DNA from: Streptomyces sp. NBC_01304
GTDB lineage: Bacteria; Actinomycetota; Actinomycetes; Streptomycetales; Streptomycetaceae
DNA: 64,000 bases
Direction: 5' to 3'
Assembly: GCF_035975855.1 (NCBI RefSeq)
Contig: NZ_CP109055.1
Span: 8,308,001-8,372,000, forward strand
Shown: piece by piece, positions 7,915 through 16,226 of the stretch
How positions within the stretch are numbered: position 1 is the stretch's first letter
Layout of the letters: every line of letters starts with the position of its first letter
Notes under the pieces: model-generated
The model's database searches: none
Told to the model about the DNA's origin: nothing
What the model saw: the letters and a program-made list of their open reading frames with translations, nothing else
Program-made: the position numbers and the translations under genes

Positions 7915-8650
7915 AGCCCGCCTCGTACGCGGCGATCACCGCCTGTGTCCGGTCCCGTGCGCCCGTCTTGGCCAGGACCGCCGCGACATGCGACTTCACG
8001 GTGGCGGCGCCGACCCCCATACGCCCGGCGATCTCCGCGTTGGTCAGGCCGGTCGTCATCAGGCGGAGCACCTCTGCCTCGCGCTCGGTGAGCCGGGCCA
8101 CCCAGGGCGGGGCGGCCGGCTTGGCGCGGGCATGCTCGGTGGCCAGGGCGCGGACCGCCGCGGGGAAGAGCAGCGAGTCGCTGCGCGCGACCGTGCGGAC
8201 CGCCTGCACCAGGTGGTCGGCGTCCGCGCGCTTGAGCAGGAACCCGGAGGCGCCGGCCCGCAGCGCGTCGTAGACGTACGCGTCGTTCTCGAAGGTCGTG
8301 ACGACGACGATCCGCGGCGGCTCGGGCATCGAGGCGAGGATCTGCTCGGTGGCGCGGATGCCGTCGATCTCCGGCATCCGTACGTCCATGAGCACCACGT
8401 CGGGTCGCAGCTCCCGCACCACCGACACCGCCTCGGCGCCGGTCGCGGCCTCGCCCACCACTTCCAGGCCCGGCTCGGCCTCGAGGATGACGCGCAGGGC
8501 GGTGCGCACCATGCGCTCGTCGTCGGCCAGGACGATCCGTACGGTCTCGCCCATCGGGCTGCGCGGGGTCTCGCTCATCGGGCTGTGCGCGCTGTCGTTC
8601 ATGGGGCTCCGTGCGGTCTCGTCCGGCCGGGTCTGTGCGGTCTCGTTCAT
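7898..8650 (-). CDS. NarL/LuxR-family response regulator
   Basis: This 250-residue two-component regulator starts at the ATG at 8650, overlapping the kinase stop (ATGA). After an unusual N-terminal octapeptide repeat of about 34 residues comes the receiver domain, with acidic ADDE, phospho-acceptor Asp in VVLMDVRMPEIDG, and Lys in FLLKRADAD. The C-terminal LuxR helix-turn-helix reads LTEREAEVLRLMTTGLTNAEIAGRM followed by VKSHVAAVLAKTGARDR. It pairs with the upstream kinase and probably controls the polytopic protein that heads the same operon. Confidence 0.9.
   Translation of the reverse strand: MNETAQTRPDETARSPMNDSAHSPMSETPRSPMGETVRIVLADDERMVRTALRVILEAEPGLEVVGEAATGAEAVSVVRELRPDVVLMDVRMPEIDGIRATEQILASMPEPPRIVVVTTFENDAYVYDALRAGASGFLLKRADADHLVQAVRTVARSDSLLFPAAVRALATEHARAKPAAPPWVARLTEREAEVLRLMTTGLTNAEIAGRMGVGAATVKSHVAAVLAKTGARDRTQAVIAAYEAGFVGSA
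8546..8641 (-). repeat. four 24-bp tandem repeats encoding the response regulator N-terminus
   Basis: Four adjacent 24-bp units (8546-8569, 8570-8593, 8594-8617, 8618-8641) encode degenerate octapeptides of the type TxRSPMxE between the start codon and the receiver domain. Each unit is eight codons, so copy-number change keeps the frame. Receiver domains normally begin within a few residues of the start, so this is an added leader. Confidence 0.65.
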
Positions 8651-9921
8651 CGGGGGCCTCCCGCGGCGACCGGGAGGTGCACCGCGAGCCGCCACCGGTC
8701 GCCGTCCGGGCCGGCCCCCGAGCGGCCGCCGAGCAGCCGGGCCCGGTCCGCCACGCCCTTGAGGCCGCTGCCGCCGCCGGGCCGGGTGGCCGCGAGTGCG
8801 CCGCCCTTCGGCAAGGGGTTCTCCATCACGATCTCCAACTCCTCGCCGACCCTGGCGATCCGCAGGGTAACCGGTGAACTCCCGGCATGCCGAAGGGCGT
8901 TGCTCAGCCCTTCCTGAACGATCCGGTACGCCTCCCGCGACACCAGCTGGGGCAGCGCGGCCACCTCCACGTCGACCTTCGCCGTCACCGGCGTACCGGT
9001 GGCGCGGGTGCGGGCCAGCAGGCCCTCCAGGTCGTCGGTGAGGGTGGGCGCGGGCGCCTTCGCCGACTCGTCGCCCTCGCGCAACAGGCCGAGCACCGCG
9101 TCGAGTTCACCGACCGTGCGGCGGGTGGTGTCCTCGATCGCGGTCAGGGCCTCGCGTACGAAGTCGGGGTTGGAGTCGAGGACCCGGCGGGCGGCGCTCG
9201 CCTGCAGCGTGACGGCGCTGAGCGCGTGCCCCACCGAGTCGTGCAGCTCCCGGGCAAGGCGGTTGCGCACCGCGAGCTCCGCGGCCCGCTCCTCGGCGAC
9301 GGCGAGGCGGTCCGCCGGGGTCGGCCCGAGCAGCACCGGCGCGTACCGGGCGAGCAGCGCGCCTGCCGCGCTCGCGCAGGCCGCGAGGGCGACGAGCATC
9401 GCGAGGCCGGCGAAGGGAGCCAGCGTCAACACCCAGGCCTGGTCGAGCTGTTGGGGCAGCCGGGCCCCCTCGCGATCCACCCACTCCCGTACTGCGGGAA
9501 TCGGCAGCAGCGTCACCACCACCGCGAACGGCGGCAGCGCCAGCATCGCCCCGGCGAGCAGCCCGCCGACCCCCACGTGCAGCGTGAACCAGCCCGCCGT
9601 ACGCCCCTTCGCGGCCCGCGACCTGGCGGGACCCTCCGCGAACCGGTCGCCCGGCACCCCGCACAGGGCCCGCGCCATCGCCACGCACAGCGGCCGGGTG
9701 AGCGGGAAGAGCCCGGCGACCCAGGCGAGCGGCAACGCGACGGCGTACGCGCCGAACTGCACGCCGAGCGAGTTGGTGAACAGGCTCCCGCTGTCGCTGA
9801 CCGGACCGAACACCACCGTCCCGACCAGCCAGAACGGCATCAACAGGGCGCCGCCCAGGACCAGATGGATCCACCGGAGCCGGGCCACCCGCCCGAACAG
9901 GAACCTCGACACGCGCCTCAT
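8647..9921 (-). CDS. sensor histidine kinase (HisKA_3 type)
   Basis: The 424-residue kinase has about four to six N-terminal transmembrane segments. A HisKA_3 dimerisation region follows, with phospho-acceptor His in LARELHDSVGHALSAV, then an HATPase_c domain (REAYRIVQEGLSNALRHAG, GGGSGLKGVADRA). Its start overlaps the upstream membrane-protein stop by four bases and its stop overlaps the response regulator start. The three genes therefore form one tightly coupled signalling operon. No extracellular sensor domain is obvious; signals are probably sensed in the membrane. Confidence 0.9.
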   Translation of the reverse strand: MRRVSRFLFGRVARLRWIHLVLGGALLMPFWLVGTVVFGPVSDSGSLFTNSLGVQFGAYAVALPLAWVAGLFPLTRPLCVAMARALCGVPGDRFAEGPARSRAAKGRTAGWFTLHVGVGGLLAGAMLALPPFAVVVTLLPIPAVREWVDREGARLPQQLDQAWVLTLAPFAGLAMLVALAACASAAGALLARYAPVLLGPTPADRLAVAEERAAELAVRNRLARELHDSVGHALSAVTLQASAARRVLDSNPDFVREALTAIEDTTRRTVGELDAVLGLLREGDESAKAPAPTLTDDLEGLLARTRATGTPVTAKVDVEVAALPQLVSREAYRIVQEGLSNALRHAGSSPVTLRIARVGEELEIVMENPLPKGGALAATRPGGGSGLKGVADRARLLGGRSGAGPDGDRWRLAVHLPVAAGGPR

Positions 9922-10898
9922 GCGCGGGACTTGGCCGCGACGCGGTCGGCGGTGCGCCCGGCAGTGCGCTCAGCGAAGAAGTAGGCGCCGATGGCGGCGA
10001 CGAGCATCCCGACGATCATCTGCCCAGAGTAGGTCAGGTTCATCAGCGCGGTCGGCCGGTCGGCGGGGTCGTCCACACCGGTCAGCGAGGCGATGTTCAG
10101 CCAGCCGCCCCAGCAGGCGAGCACCGCGGACCCCACCCACGCCATGGCGAGCGGCACCTTCACGGGCAAGGGGCGGCCGATCCGGAAGGCGAGCATCAAG
10201 GCGCCCGCGACGGCGAGCGCGACGAAGGCGACGTCGAGCGCTTCGAGGACGTAGAAGTCGCTCGTACGCTCCTGAGCCCGCCCCTCGCTGAGACCCGCGG
10301 TCGACCCGAGGGCCCACTGCACATGCACGACAAGCGGCAGCAGCGCGAACACGGCCGCGGCCACGGCGACCGTCTGCTGTGCGGGCCGGGTCGGGCTGCC
10401 GGGCAGCTCCCAGACCCGCCCCTGCCACAGGTGGCCCCAGCGGCGGCGTGCGTACGCCACGAACAGCGCGCCCAGGGCCAGGCCCTGCACGATGAAGCCG
10501 GTGTAGACGACGCCGAAGACCCAGCCGTCGAGGAAGGCCTTGCCGGCCGGGTCGTCGGTCTTGACGCTTCCGCCGAGGGCGCGCACCAGGAGCTGTACCG
10601 GGAATCCGGTCATGATCGGGGTGAGCAGGCCGCCGGCGACCCAGACCGGGATCACGAGGAGCCAGGCCTTGGCCCGTTGGCCCCAGGGCCGGGTCAGGAG
10701 CAGGGCCAGCACGATGACGCAGGCGTCCATGAGGACGGTGGCCGTGTTGGCCACGATCATCGCGGAGCGGTGGTCGAGGAGGGTGCTGTTCTCGGGGATG
10801 CCGAGGTGGCTGCCTGTGATCCAGGTGACCTTGAGGGCGAGGTAGGGGAGGCAGGCGGCGATCGCTGTTGCCCGGAGGGCGGTGGTTGCGCGGGTCAT
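9918..10898 (-). CDS. polytopic membrane protein of unknown function, head of two-component operon
   Basis: The ATG at 10898 begins MTRATTALRATAIA; an apparent upstream extension runs back into a repeat element and is not credible. The about 326-residue protein has eight or so hydrophobic segments with short loops and no catalytic motif I recognise. It heads an operon with the kinase and response regulator (four-base overlap at 9918-9921), so it may be the sensed partner or an accessory to the kinase. Confidence 0.65.
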   Translation of the reverse strand: MTRATTALRATAIAACLPYLALKVTWITGSHLGIPENSTLLDHRSAMIVANTATVLMDACVIVLALLLTRPWGQRAKAWLLVIPVWVAGGLLTPIMTGFPVQLLVRALGGSVKTDDPAGKAFLDGWVFGVVYTGFIVQGLALGALFVAYARRRWGHLWQGRVWELPGSPTRPAQQTVAVAAAVFALLPLVVHVQWALGSTAGLSEGRAQERTSDFYVLEALDVAFVALAVAGALMLAFRIGRPLPVKVPLAMAWVGSAVLACWGGWLNIASLTGVDDPADRPTALMNLTYSGQMIVGMLVAAIGAYFFAERTAGRTADRVAAKSRA

Positions 10899-10982
10899 GG
10901 CTCCACGCTGCCGCCGTGGGGGGTCTCTGCACGTCGTGCGTGATGCTGATCCGCCTCCGCCGGGTGGGGGAGAAGGATTTGA

Positions 10983-11106
10983 TCCCCTCCCCGCCCCTTC
11001 CCGAAAGTCCTCAAACGCCGGACGGGCTGACAAAGTCAGCCCGTCCGGCGTTTGAGGACAGTCTTTGAAGCCGGCGGCAGCCTTACGGGAAGGGGCGGGG
11101 AGGGGA
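10983..11106. repeat. dispersed palindromic element, complete copy 1
   Basis: The outer arms 10983-11003 and 11086-11106 are perfect 21-bp inverted repeats, rich in CCCC on one side and GGGG on the other. The inner arms 11007-11030 and 11036-11059 are perfect 24-bp inverted repeats containing ACGCCGGACGGGCTGA, with a 5-base loop. A constant segment, TTTGAAGCCGGCGGCAGCCT, fills 11063-11082. The same design recurs at 14.7, 39.9 and 43.4 kb. It begins two bases from the stop of the acetyltransferase at 11109, so it probably also works as its terminator. Confidence 0.85.
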
Positions 11107-11108
11107 AT

Positions 11109-11600
11109 CTATCCGTCCAGCCGCAGCACAAGCTCGTCGATCTCCTCGCCCCGCGCGTTCGCATACCCCCGGTCCTGGGCGGTCACCGCGAAGCCGCACT
11201 TCTCCAGGACCCGGATCGATCCGGTGTTGTCCGCCGCGGCGCGGGCCCGCAGGGGCCGCTCCGGGACCTCCATGAGCAGCGCCCGCAGGGCGGAGGTCGC
11301 GATGCCCCGCCCCCAGTAGTAGCGGTCGATAAAGTACGTGACCTCACGCTCGCCCGGATCCCCGTACACCGCCGCGTGCCCGACCACGTCCCCGTCCGCG
11401 AGGACCGTGCGCGTGACGTTGTCGGGCGAGGCGAGCACCCGCTCCCAGTGCGCGTCGAAGTCGGCCCGGTCAGTGGGGTCCTTGGCAGTGAAGGCGGCGA
11501 CCTGATTCGACTCGGGGTCGCTCATGTGCCGGAAGAACACGGGCAGATCGCTGGGGTGCACGGGGCGCAGGGAGACGTCCATGGCGTTCGGGGCAGTCAT
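11109..11600 (-). CDS. GNAT-family N-acetyltransferase
   Basis: This 163-residue protein resembles RimJ/RimL-type acetyltransferases. It opens with VSLRPVHPSDLPVFFRHMSDPESN and has YFIDRYYWGRGIATSALRALL as the acetyl-CoA loop, then DNTGSIRVLEKCGFAV. Substrate is unknown. It lies ten bases downstream of the IclR gene on the same strand and may be co-transcribed with it. A palindromic element ends the unit. Confidence 0.85.
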   Translation of the reverse strand: MTAPNAMDVSLRPVHPSDLPVFFRHMSDPESNQVAAFTAKDPTDRADFDAHWERVLASPDNVTRTVLADGDVVGHAAVYGDPGEREVTYFIDRYYWGRGIATSALRALLMEVPERPLRARAAADNTGSIRVLEKCGFAVTAQDRGYANARGEEIDELVLRLDG

Positions 11601-11610
11601 GGCCCCGACC

Positions 11611-12384
11611 CTAGAGTCGCCGCGTCGCGAGCGTCAGCCGGTCCCGCGCATCGAAGAGCGCATCCTTGATCATCTGCTCGTGCGCGGGCGTCAGTCGGGC
11701 CACCGGCACCGAGCAGCTGATCGCGTCCCGGGCCGGGGTGCGGTACGGGATCGCGATGCCGAAGCAGCGCAGGCCGAGGGTGTTCTCCTCGCGGTCCACG
11801 GCGAAGCCCTGCTCGCGCACCAGGTGCAGCTCCTCGATGAGGGCCTCGCGGTCCGTGAGGGTGTGCTCGGTGAGCGGCGCGAGGGTCTCGGGGAGCATCT
11901 TGCGGACCTGCTCGTCCGTGTACGTCGCCAGGAGTGCCTTGCCCAGTGATGTGGAGTGCGCGGGAAGGCGGCGGCCGACGCGGGTGAAGGGCCGCAGATA
12001 GTGCTGGGACTGGCGGGTGGCCAGGTACACCACGTTCACGCCGTCCAGACGGGCCAGGTGGATGGTCTCCGTGGTGTCGTCGGAGAGCCGGTCCAGGGTG
12101 GGCCGGGCGGCCGCGACCACCTCGTCACCGTCGATGTACGAGGTGCCGACGAGCAGGGCGCGTACGCCGATGCCGTACCGCGTCCCTGTGGCGTCCGTCT
12201 CTACCCAGCCAAGCTCTACCAAAGTGCGCAGGAGCATGTACAGACTGGACTTGGGGTACCCGACGGCCTCCTGTACGGCTGCCAAAGAGTGCATACCGGG
12301 CCGGCCGGCGAAGTACTCGAGCAATTCCACGGTCCGCACTGCGGACTTGACCTGCGCCCCACCGCCCGTATCGGCAGCCGACAT
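11611..12384 (-). CDS. IclR-family transcriptional regulator
   Basis: The start at 12384 (MSAADTGG) is chosen because the upstream in-frame residues are unlike the family and an AAGGG stretch lies just ahead. The N-terminal winged helix is VKSAVRTVELLEYFAG ... AVGYPKSSLYMLLRTLVELGWV. The C-terminal ligand domain includes RLPAHSTSLGKALLA and LGLRCFGIAIPYRTP. It is divergent from an aldehyde dehydrogenase of the ketoglutarate-semialdehyde type. IclR proteins often repress such sugar-acid pathways, so control of 12524-14649 is the natural inference. Confidence 0.85.
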   Translation of the reverse strand: MSAADTGGGAQVKSAVRTVELLEYFAGRPGMHSLAAVQEAVGYPKSSLYMLLRTLVELGWVETDATGTRYGIGVRALLVGTSYIDGDEVVAAARPTLDRLSDDTTETIHLARLDGVNVVYLATRQSQHYLRPFTRVGRRLPAHSTSLGKALLATYTDEQVRKMLPETLAPLTEHTLTDREALIEELHLVREQGFAVDREENTLGLRCFGIAIPYRTPARDAISCSVPVARLTPAHEQMIKDALFDARDRLTLATRRL

Positions 12385-12454
12385 CGCCCTTGACCCCTTC
12401 GTTCGCCTGCACATAGCCTCCGGATCATTGCGATCGTTCACCATCGGAGACAGC

Positions 12455-12470
12455 GTTCAGCATATCGAAC
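12455..12470. promoter_or_regulatory. candidate IclR operator in divergent promoter
   Basis: GTTC at 12455-12458 and GAAC at 12467-12470 form an inverted repeat with an 8-base AT-richer centre (AGCATATC). It lies between the divergent IclR and aldehyde dehydrogenase genes. Size and position fit an IclR-type operator; binding is inferred only. Confidence 0.4.
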
Positions 12471-12523
12471 GAGCCTGGTGGGCGGCATCAGATCGGTGAC
12501 ATCACATCTGGAGGAAACCGGCC

Positions 12524-14044
12524 GTGGCAGCAGCACCAGTCTGGAGCGTCGACCCCCGAACCGGGAAGCAGCGCGAGCAGGTTGCCGTGGAGGCGACGGC
12601 CCAGGAGGTCGACCAGATCGTCCGTGCCGCGCATGCCGCGCGAGCGAGCCTGGCCGATCGCACCGTGCGCGCCGCCCTGTTGCGCACCGCCGCCGACCTG
12701 CTCGACGAGTCGGCGGAGCATGTGATCGAGGCGGCGGACGCCGAGACCGCGCTCGGCCCGGGACGCCTCACCGGTGAACTTGCCCGCACCACCACCCAGT
12801 TGCGCTCCTTTGCGGACATAGTGGACGAAGGCTCGTATCTCGACGTCATCATCAGCCACGCCGATGCGACGCAGACGCCGCCCTGGCCGGATCTGCGCCG
12901 CTACAAGGTGCCGCTGGGCGTAGTCGCGGTGTACGCCGCGTCGAACTTCCCGCTCGCCTTCTCCGTCCCCGGCGGCGACACCGCGAGCGCGCTCGCCGCG
13001 GGCTGCCCCGTCGTGGTCAAGGCGCACCCCGACCACCCGGCCACCTCCGAACTGTGCGTCGACGCCCTGCACCGGGCCGCCGTACGCCTCGAACTGCCCG
13101 CCGAAGTCGTGCAGTTGGTGCACGGCTTCGACGCGGGGGTCGAGCTGGTGCGCCATCCGCTGGTCGCGGCCGCCGGGTTCACCGGTTCGGTACGCGGCGG
13201 CCGGGCGCTCTTCGACGCGGCCGCGGCCCGACCGCAGCCCATCCCCTTCCACGGCGAGCTGGGCTCGCTCAACCCCGTCGTCATCACCGAGGCCGCAGCC
13301 GTCGAGCGGGCCGAGCAGATCGGCGAGGGCCTCGCCGGCTCCATGACGCTCGGCACCGGCCAGTTCTGCACCAAGCCGGGCTTCGTGCTCGCGCCGCTGG
13401 GGGACGCGGGGGACGCGCTGGTCAAGTCCCTCACGCACGCCGTCAGCGAGGTCGAGGCGGGCGTACTGCTCGATCACCGGATGCGTCAGGCGTACGTCGA
13501 CGGAGTCGCGGCCCGCGCCGAACTCCCGGACGTGGAGGCCCCGGTGACGCCGGGTGCGGGCGGTGAGCACACGGTGGGTGCCGGATTCCTCACGGTCCCG
13601 GCGGCCCGACTGGCCTCCTCCGGGGAGCACGACCTCCTCATCGAGGAGTGCTTCGGCCCGGTCACCGTCGTCGCCCGGTACGCGGACGAGGCCGAGATCG
13701 GCGCCGTACTGTCCCGGCTGCCCGGCAACCTCACGGCCACGCTGCAGCTCTCCGACGCGGAGGCGGCCGACCCCGCGGGGCGCGGTGCCGCCCTGCTCGC
13801 CGAGCTCACGCCGCTCGCCGGACGCGTCCTCGTCAACGGCTGGCCGACCGGTGTCGCCGTCGCCCCCGCCCAGCAGCACGGCGGGCCCTACCCGGCCACG
13901 ACGTCCACCTCGACGTCCGTGGGCGGCACGGCCATCGAGCGCTGGCTGCGTCCGGTGGCGTACCAGTCGACGCCCGAGGCGCTCCTGCCGCCGGAGCTGC
14001 GCGACGACAACCCGCTCGGGCTGCCGCGGAAGGTCACTCCGTGA
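12524..14044 (+). CDS. NADP-dependent aldehyde dehydrogenase, ketoglutarate-semialdehyde type
   Basis: This 506-residue enzyme matches the branch that oxidises 2,5-dioxopentanoate to 2-oxoglutarate in pentose and sugar-acid breakdown. Visible elements are YAASNFPLAFSVPGGDTASALAAG, the cofactor-loop FTGSVRGG, catalytic Glu in HGELGSLNP and catalytic Cys in GTGQFCTKPG. It starts at a GTG after a GAGGAAA site. The IclR gene upstream and the coupled DUF1349 gene downstream suggest a small sugar-catabolic unit. Confidence 0.85.
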   Translation: MAAAPVWSVDPRTGKQREQVAVEATAQEVDQIVRAAHAARASLADRTVRAALLRTAADLLDESAEHVIEAADAETALGPGRLTGELARTTTQLRSFADIVDEGSYLDVIISHADATQTPPWPDLRRYKVPLGVVAVYAASNFPLAFSVPGGDTASALAAGCPVVVKAHPDHPATSELCVDALHRAAVRLELPAEVVQLVHGFDAGVELVRHPLVAAAGFTGSVRGGRALFDAAAARPQPIPFHGELGSLNPVVITEAAAVERAEQIGEGLAGSMTLGTGQFCTKPGFVLAPLGDAGDALVKSLTHAVSEVEAGVLLDHRMRQAYVDGVAARAELPDVEAPVTPGAGGEHTVGAGFLTVPAARLASSGEHDLLIEECFGPVTVVARYADEAEIGAVLSRLPGNLTATLQLSDAEAADPAGRGAALLAELTPLAGRVLVNGWPTGVAVAPAQQHGGPYPATTSTSTSVGGTAIERWLRPVAYQSTPEALLPPELRDDNPLGLPRKVTP

Positions 14045-14649
14045 ACCTGGAGCTCCCCGAACTGCCCTTCCCGCTGCGCCCGTACGGCCCCGACGGCAAC
14101 TGGTCCCACGAGGACGGCGTCCTCACCGGCTGGGCGGGTCCCCGCCAGGACCGCTTCGTGCCGCCCACCGGGGAGGCGCAGGACACGGCGTCCGACGCGC
14201 CCCGGCTGCTCGGGGCTCCGCAGGGTGACTTCCAGCTGATCGCCCGCGTCAAGGTCGGGTTCCAGGCCGCCTTCGACGCGGGTGTGCTGTACGTCCATGT
14301 CGCCGACCGCGACTGGGCCAAGCTGTGCCTGGAGCGGTCTCCGGACGAGCCGACGATCTGCACGGTCGTCACGCGCGGGCACTCGGACGACGCCAACTCC
14401 TTCGTGGTGGACGGCGATTCGGCCTGGCTCCGGATCAGCCGCACCGGGAAGGCCTTCGCCTTCCACGCCTCGCTCGACGGCAAGACCTGGACCTTCGTCC
14501 GGATCTTCGCCCTCGGCACGGAGCCGGAGGCCGAGTCGGCCCTTGTCGGCTTCATGGCCCAGTCCCCGGTAGGGGAGGGCTGCGTGGTGACGTACGACCA
14601 CATCGAGTTCCGGCCGAACTGGCCCAAGGGGCTGCGGGACGGGAGCTGA
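14041..14649 (+). CDS. DUF1349 (concanavalin-like) domain protein
   Basis: The GTG at 14041 overlaps the dehydrogenase stop (GTGA). The 202-residue protein has the DUF1349 beta-sandwich pattern: FQAAFDAGVLYVHVADRDWAKLCLE, then a stretch ending SAWLRISRTGKAFAFHASLDGKTW. The fold resembles sugar-binding lectins and laminarinase-like domains. It has no signal peptide, so it probably acts inside the cell on a sugar or sugar acid that feeds the dehydrogenase. Enzymatic role is unknown. Confidence 0.8.
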   Translation: MNLELPELPFPLRPYGPDGNWSHEDGVLTGWAGPRQDRFVPPTGEAQDTASDAPRLLGAPQGDFQLIARVKVGFQAAFDAGVLYVHVADRDWAKLCLERSPDEPTICTVVTRGHSDDANSFVVDGDSAWLRISRTGKAFAFHASLDGKTWTFVRIFALGTEPEAESALVGFMAQSPVGEGCVVTYDHIEFRPNWPKGLRDGS

Positions 14650-14774
14650 GGCTTCTTCCCGAAGGTCCTCAAACGCCGGACGGGCTGATGAATCAGCCCG
14701 TCCGGCGTTTGAGGACATCTGTGACAGTCGCTTTGAAGCCGGCGGCAGCCTTACGGGAAGGGGCGGGTAGGGGA
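14650..14774. repeat. dispersed palindromic element, left-truncated copy 2
   Basis: The inner 24-bp inverted repeat is perfect (14665-14688 / 14693-14716, loop TGAA). The right part keeps the TTTGAAGCCGGCGGCAGCCT segment and the G-rich outer arm (14754-14774). The left C-rich outer arm is mostly missing, leaving only CTTCCCG after the DUF1349 stop. It separates two convergent genes, whose stops are at 14649 and 14779, and likely serves as a bidirectional terminator. Confidence 0.8.
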
Positions 14775-14778
14775 AAAT

Positions 14779-16155
14779 TCACCGCGTGCGCAGCCGCACC
14801 GTACCCGCGGCCGTCACCGCGAGCAGCCCCGCACTCACCAGCAGGCAAACCCGCATCCCCGCCTCGAAGTCGCCTGCGATCAGGGAACCGAACGCCGCGA
14901 CAGCGAGCCCCCCGCCCACCTGACGGGCCGAGTTGAGCACCCCTGCCGCAGTCCCGGCACGGGAAGCCGGCACCGCCTCCATCATCGCGGCAGTAAGCGG
15001 CGGAATCGTCAGCCCGCACCCCACCGCCATCGGCAGCATGAGGAAGGCCAGGCCCCACGGGGACCGGTCCGCGGACGCGAAGGCGACCAGGAGCAGCAGC
15101 CCCGCGATCGCCAGGGACTGGCCGACCAGCATCGGCAGCCGGGGCCCGAAGCGGCCGGCGAGCTTGCCGGAGACGATGTTCGCCACCACGATCAGGGCCG
15201 TCATGGGCAGGAAGAGAAGACCGGCCATCAGGGCCGAACTGCCCTGCTCCTGCTGGAAGAAGAGGCTGAAGACGAAGATCATGCCGTAGAAGGTCACGCT
15301 GATCGCCACCCCCGTCGGCACGACGATCGCCACGGTGCGGTTGCGGAACAGGCCGAGCGGCACGACCGGGTGCGGCTGCCGGCTCTCGATCACCGCGAAC
15401 GCGAGCGCGGCAGCCACCGCCACGGCCAGCGAGATCAGACCCGTCGTGCCGCGCTCGATGACCGCGAAGGTCAGAGCGGTCAGCGCGACCACCGCGGTGA
15501 GCTGGCCCGGCAGGTCGAGGGGCGCGGGGCGGGGCAGCGAACGAGGGGCGCGTACCAGCAGGACGAGCGTGAGCGCACCGAGCGGCAGGTTGATGAAGAA
15601 GATCCCGGGCCACCCCCACCACGTGATCAACGCCCCGCCCGCGACCGGCCCGAGCGCAAGCGCCACCGAGCCGCCCGCCGCCCACAGCGCCACCGCGCGG
15701 GCCCGCTGCGCGGCGTCCGGGTAGGCCTGCCGGACCAGCGAGAGCGAGGCGGGCAGCACCACGGCCGCCGCGACGCCCTGCACCACGCGGGCCGCGATCA
15801 GCACACCGAGCGACGGCGCGAAGCCGCACGCCGCCGAGGCCAGCGTGAACAGCGCGATGCCGATCGCGTACGCCCGGGTCGCCCCGGTGCGGTCCGCGAA
15901 GGCGCCCGTGGACAGCATCAGGGAGGCGAACGCCAGGGTGTAGGAGTCCACCACCCACTGCAGCCCGGCCATGCCGGAGCCGAGGTCGTCGGCGATCGCC
16001 GGGAGCGCCACGTTCACGACCGAGGCGTCCAGGGTCATCAGGGCGATGCCGAGGAGTGCGGCGAAGAGGGTGAGGCCGGGGGATCCGGAGCCGCCGGTGG
16101 GCTTGACCGGGGCGGCACCCAAGGTCTGGACCGGGGTGAGGTCTTTCGTTGCCAT
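14779..16155 (-). CDS. MFS drug exporter, DHA2 (EmrB/QacA) type
   Basis: The 458-residue protein has about 13-14 transmembrane helices. It carries motif C-like and DHA2 features: ALMTLDASVVNVALPAIADDL, LQWVVDSYTLAFASLMLSTGAFADRTG, and GPVAGGALITWWGWPGIFFINLPLG. These antiporters export toxic or signalling compounds. It is divergent from a GlxA-type regulator 71 bases away, which may control it. Confidence 0.9.
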   Translation of the reverse strand: MATKDLTPVQTLGAAPVKPTGGSGSPGLTLFAALLGIALMTLDASVVNVALPAIADDLGSGMAGLQWVVDSYTLAFASLMLSTGAFADRTGATRAYAIGIALFTLASAACGFAPSLGVLIAARVVQGVAAAVVLPASLSLVRQAYPDAAQRARAVALWAAGGSVALALGPVAGGALITWWGWPGIFFINLPLGALTLVLLVRAPRSLPRPAPLDLPGQLTAVVALTALTFAVIERGTTGLISLAVAVAAALAFAVIESRQPHPVVPLGLFRNRTVAIVVPTGVAISVTFYGMIFVFSLFFQQEQGSSALMAGLLFLPMTALIVVANIVSGKLAGRFGPRLPMLVGQSLAIAGLLLLVAFASADRSPWGLAFLMLPMAVGCGLTIPPLTAAMMEAVPASRAGTAAGVLNSARQVGGGLAVAAFGSLIAGDFEAGMRVCLLVSAGLLAVTAAGTVRLRTR

Positions 16156-16226
16156 GCCCCTCAGCCTGGCGATCTTCGGCGGGTTACAGTAGTGGCCTGA
16201 ATGCCATACGTCCGGAGGTTCTGGCC

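Noticed and set aside
16149..16226. N-terminal extension of the GlxA-type regulator
   Set aside because: It would start inside the divergent MFS gene's coding region, lacks family similarity and has no ribosome site; the ATG at 16227 follows GGAGG.
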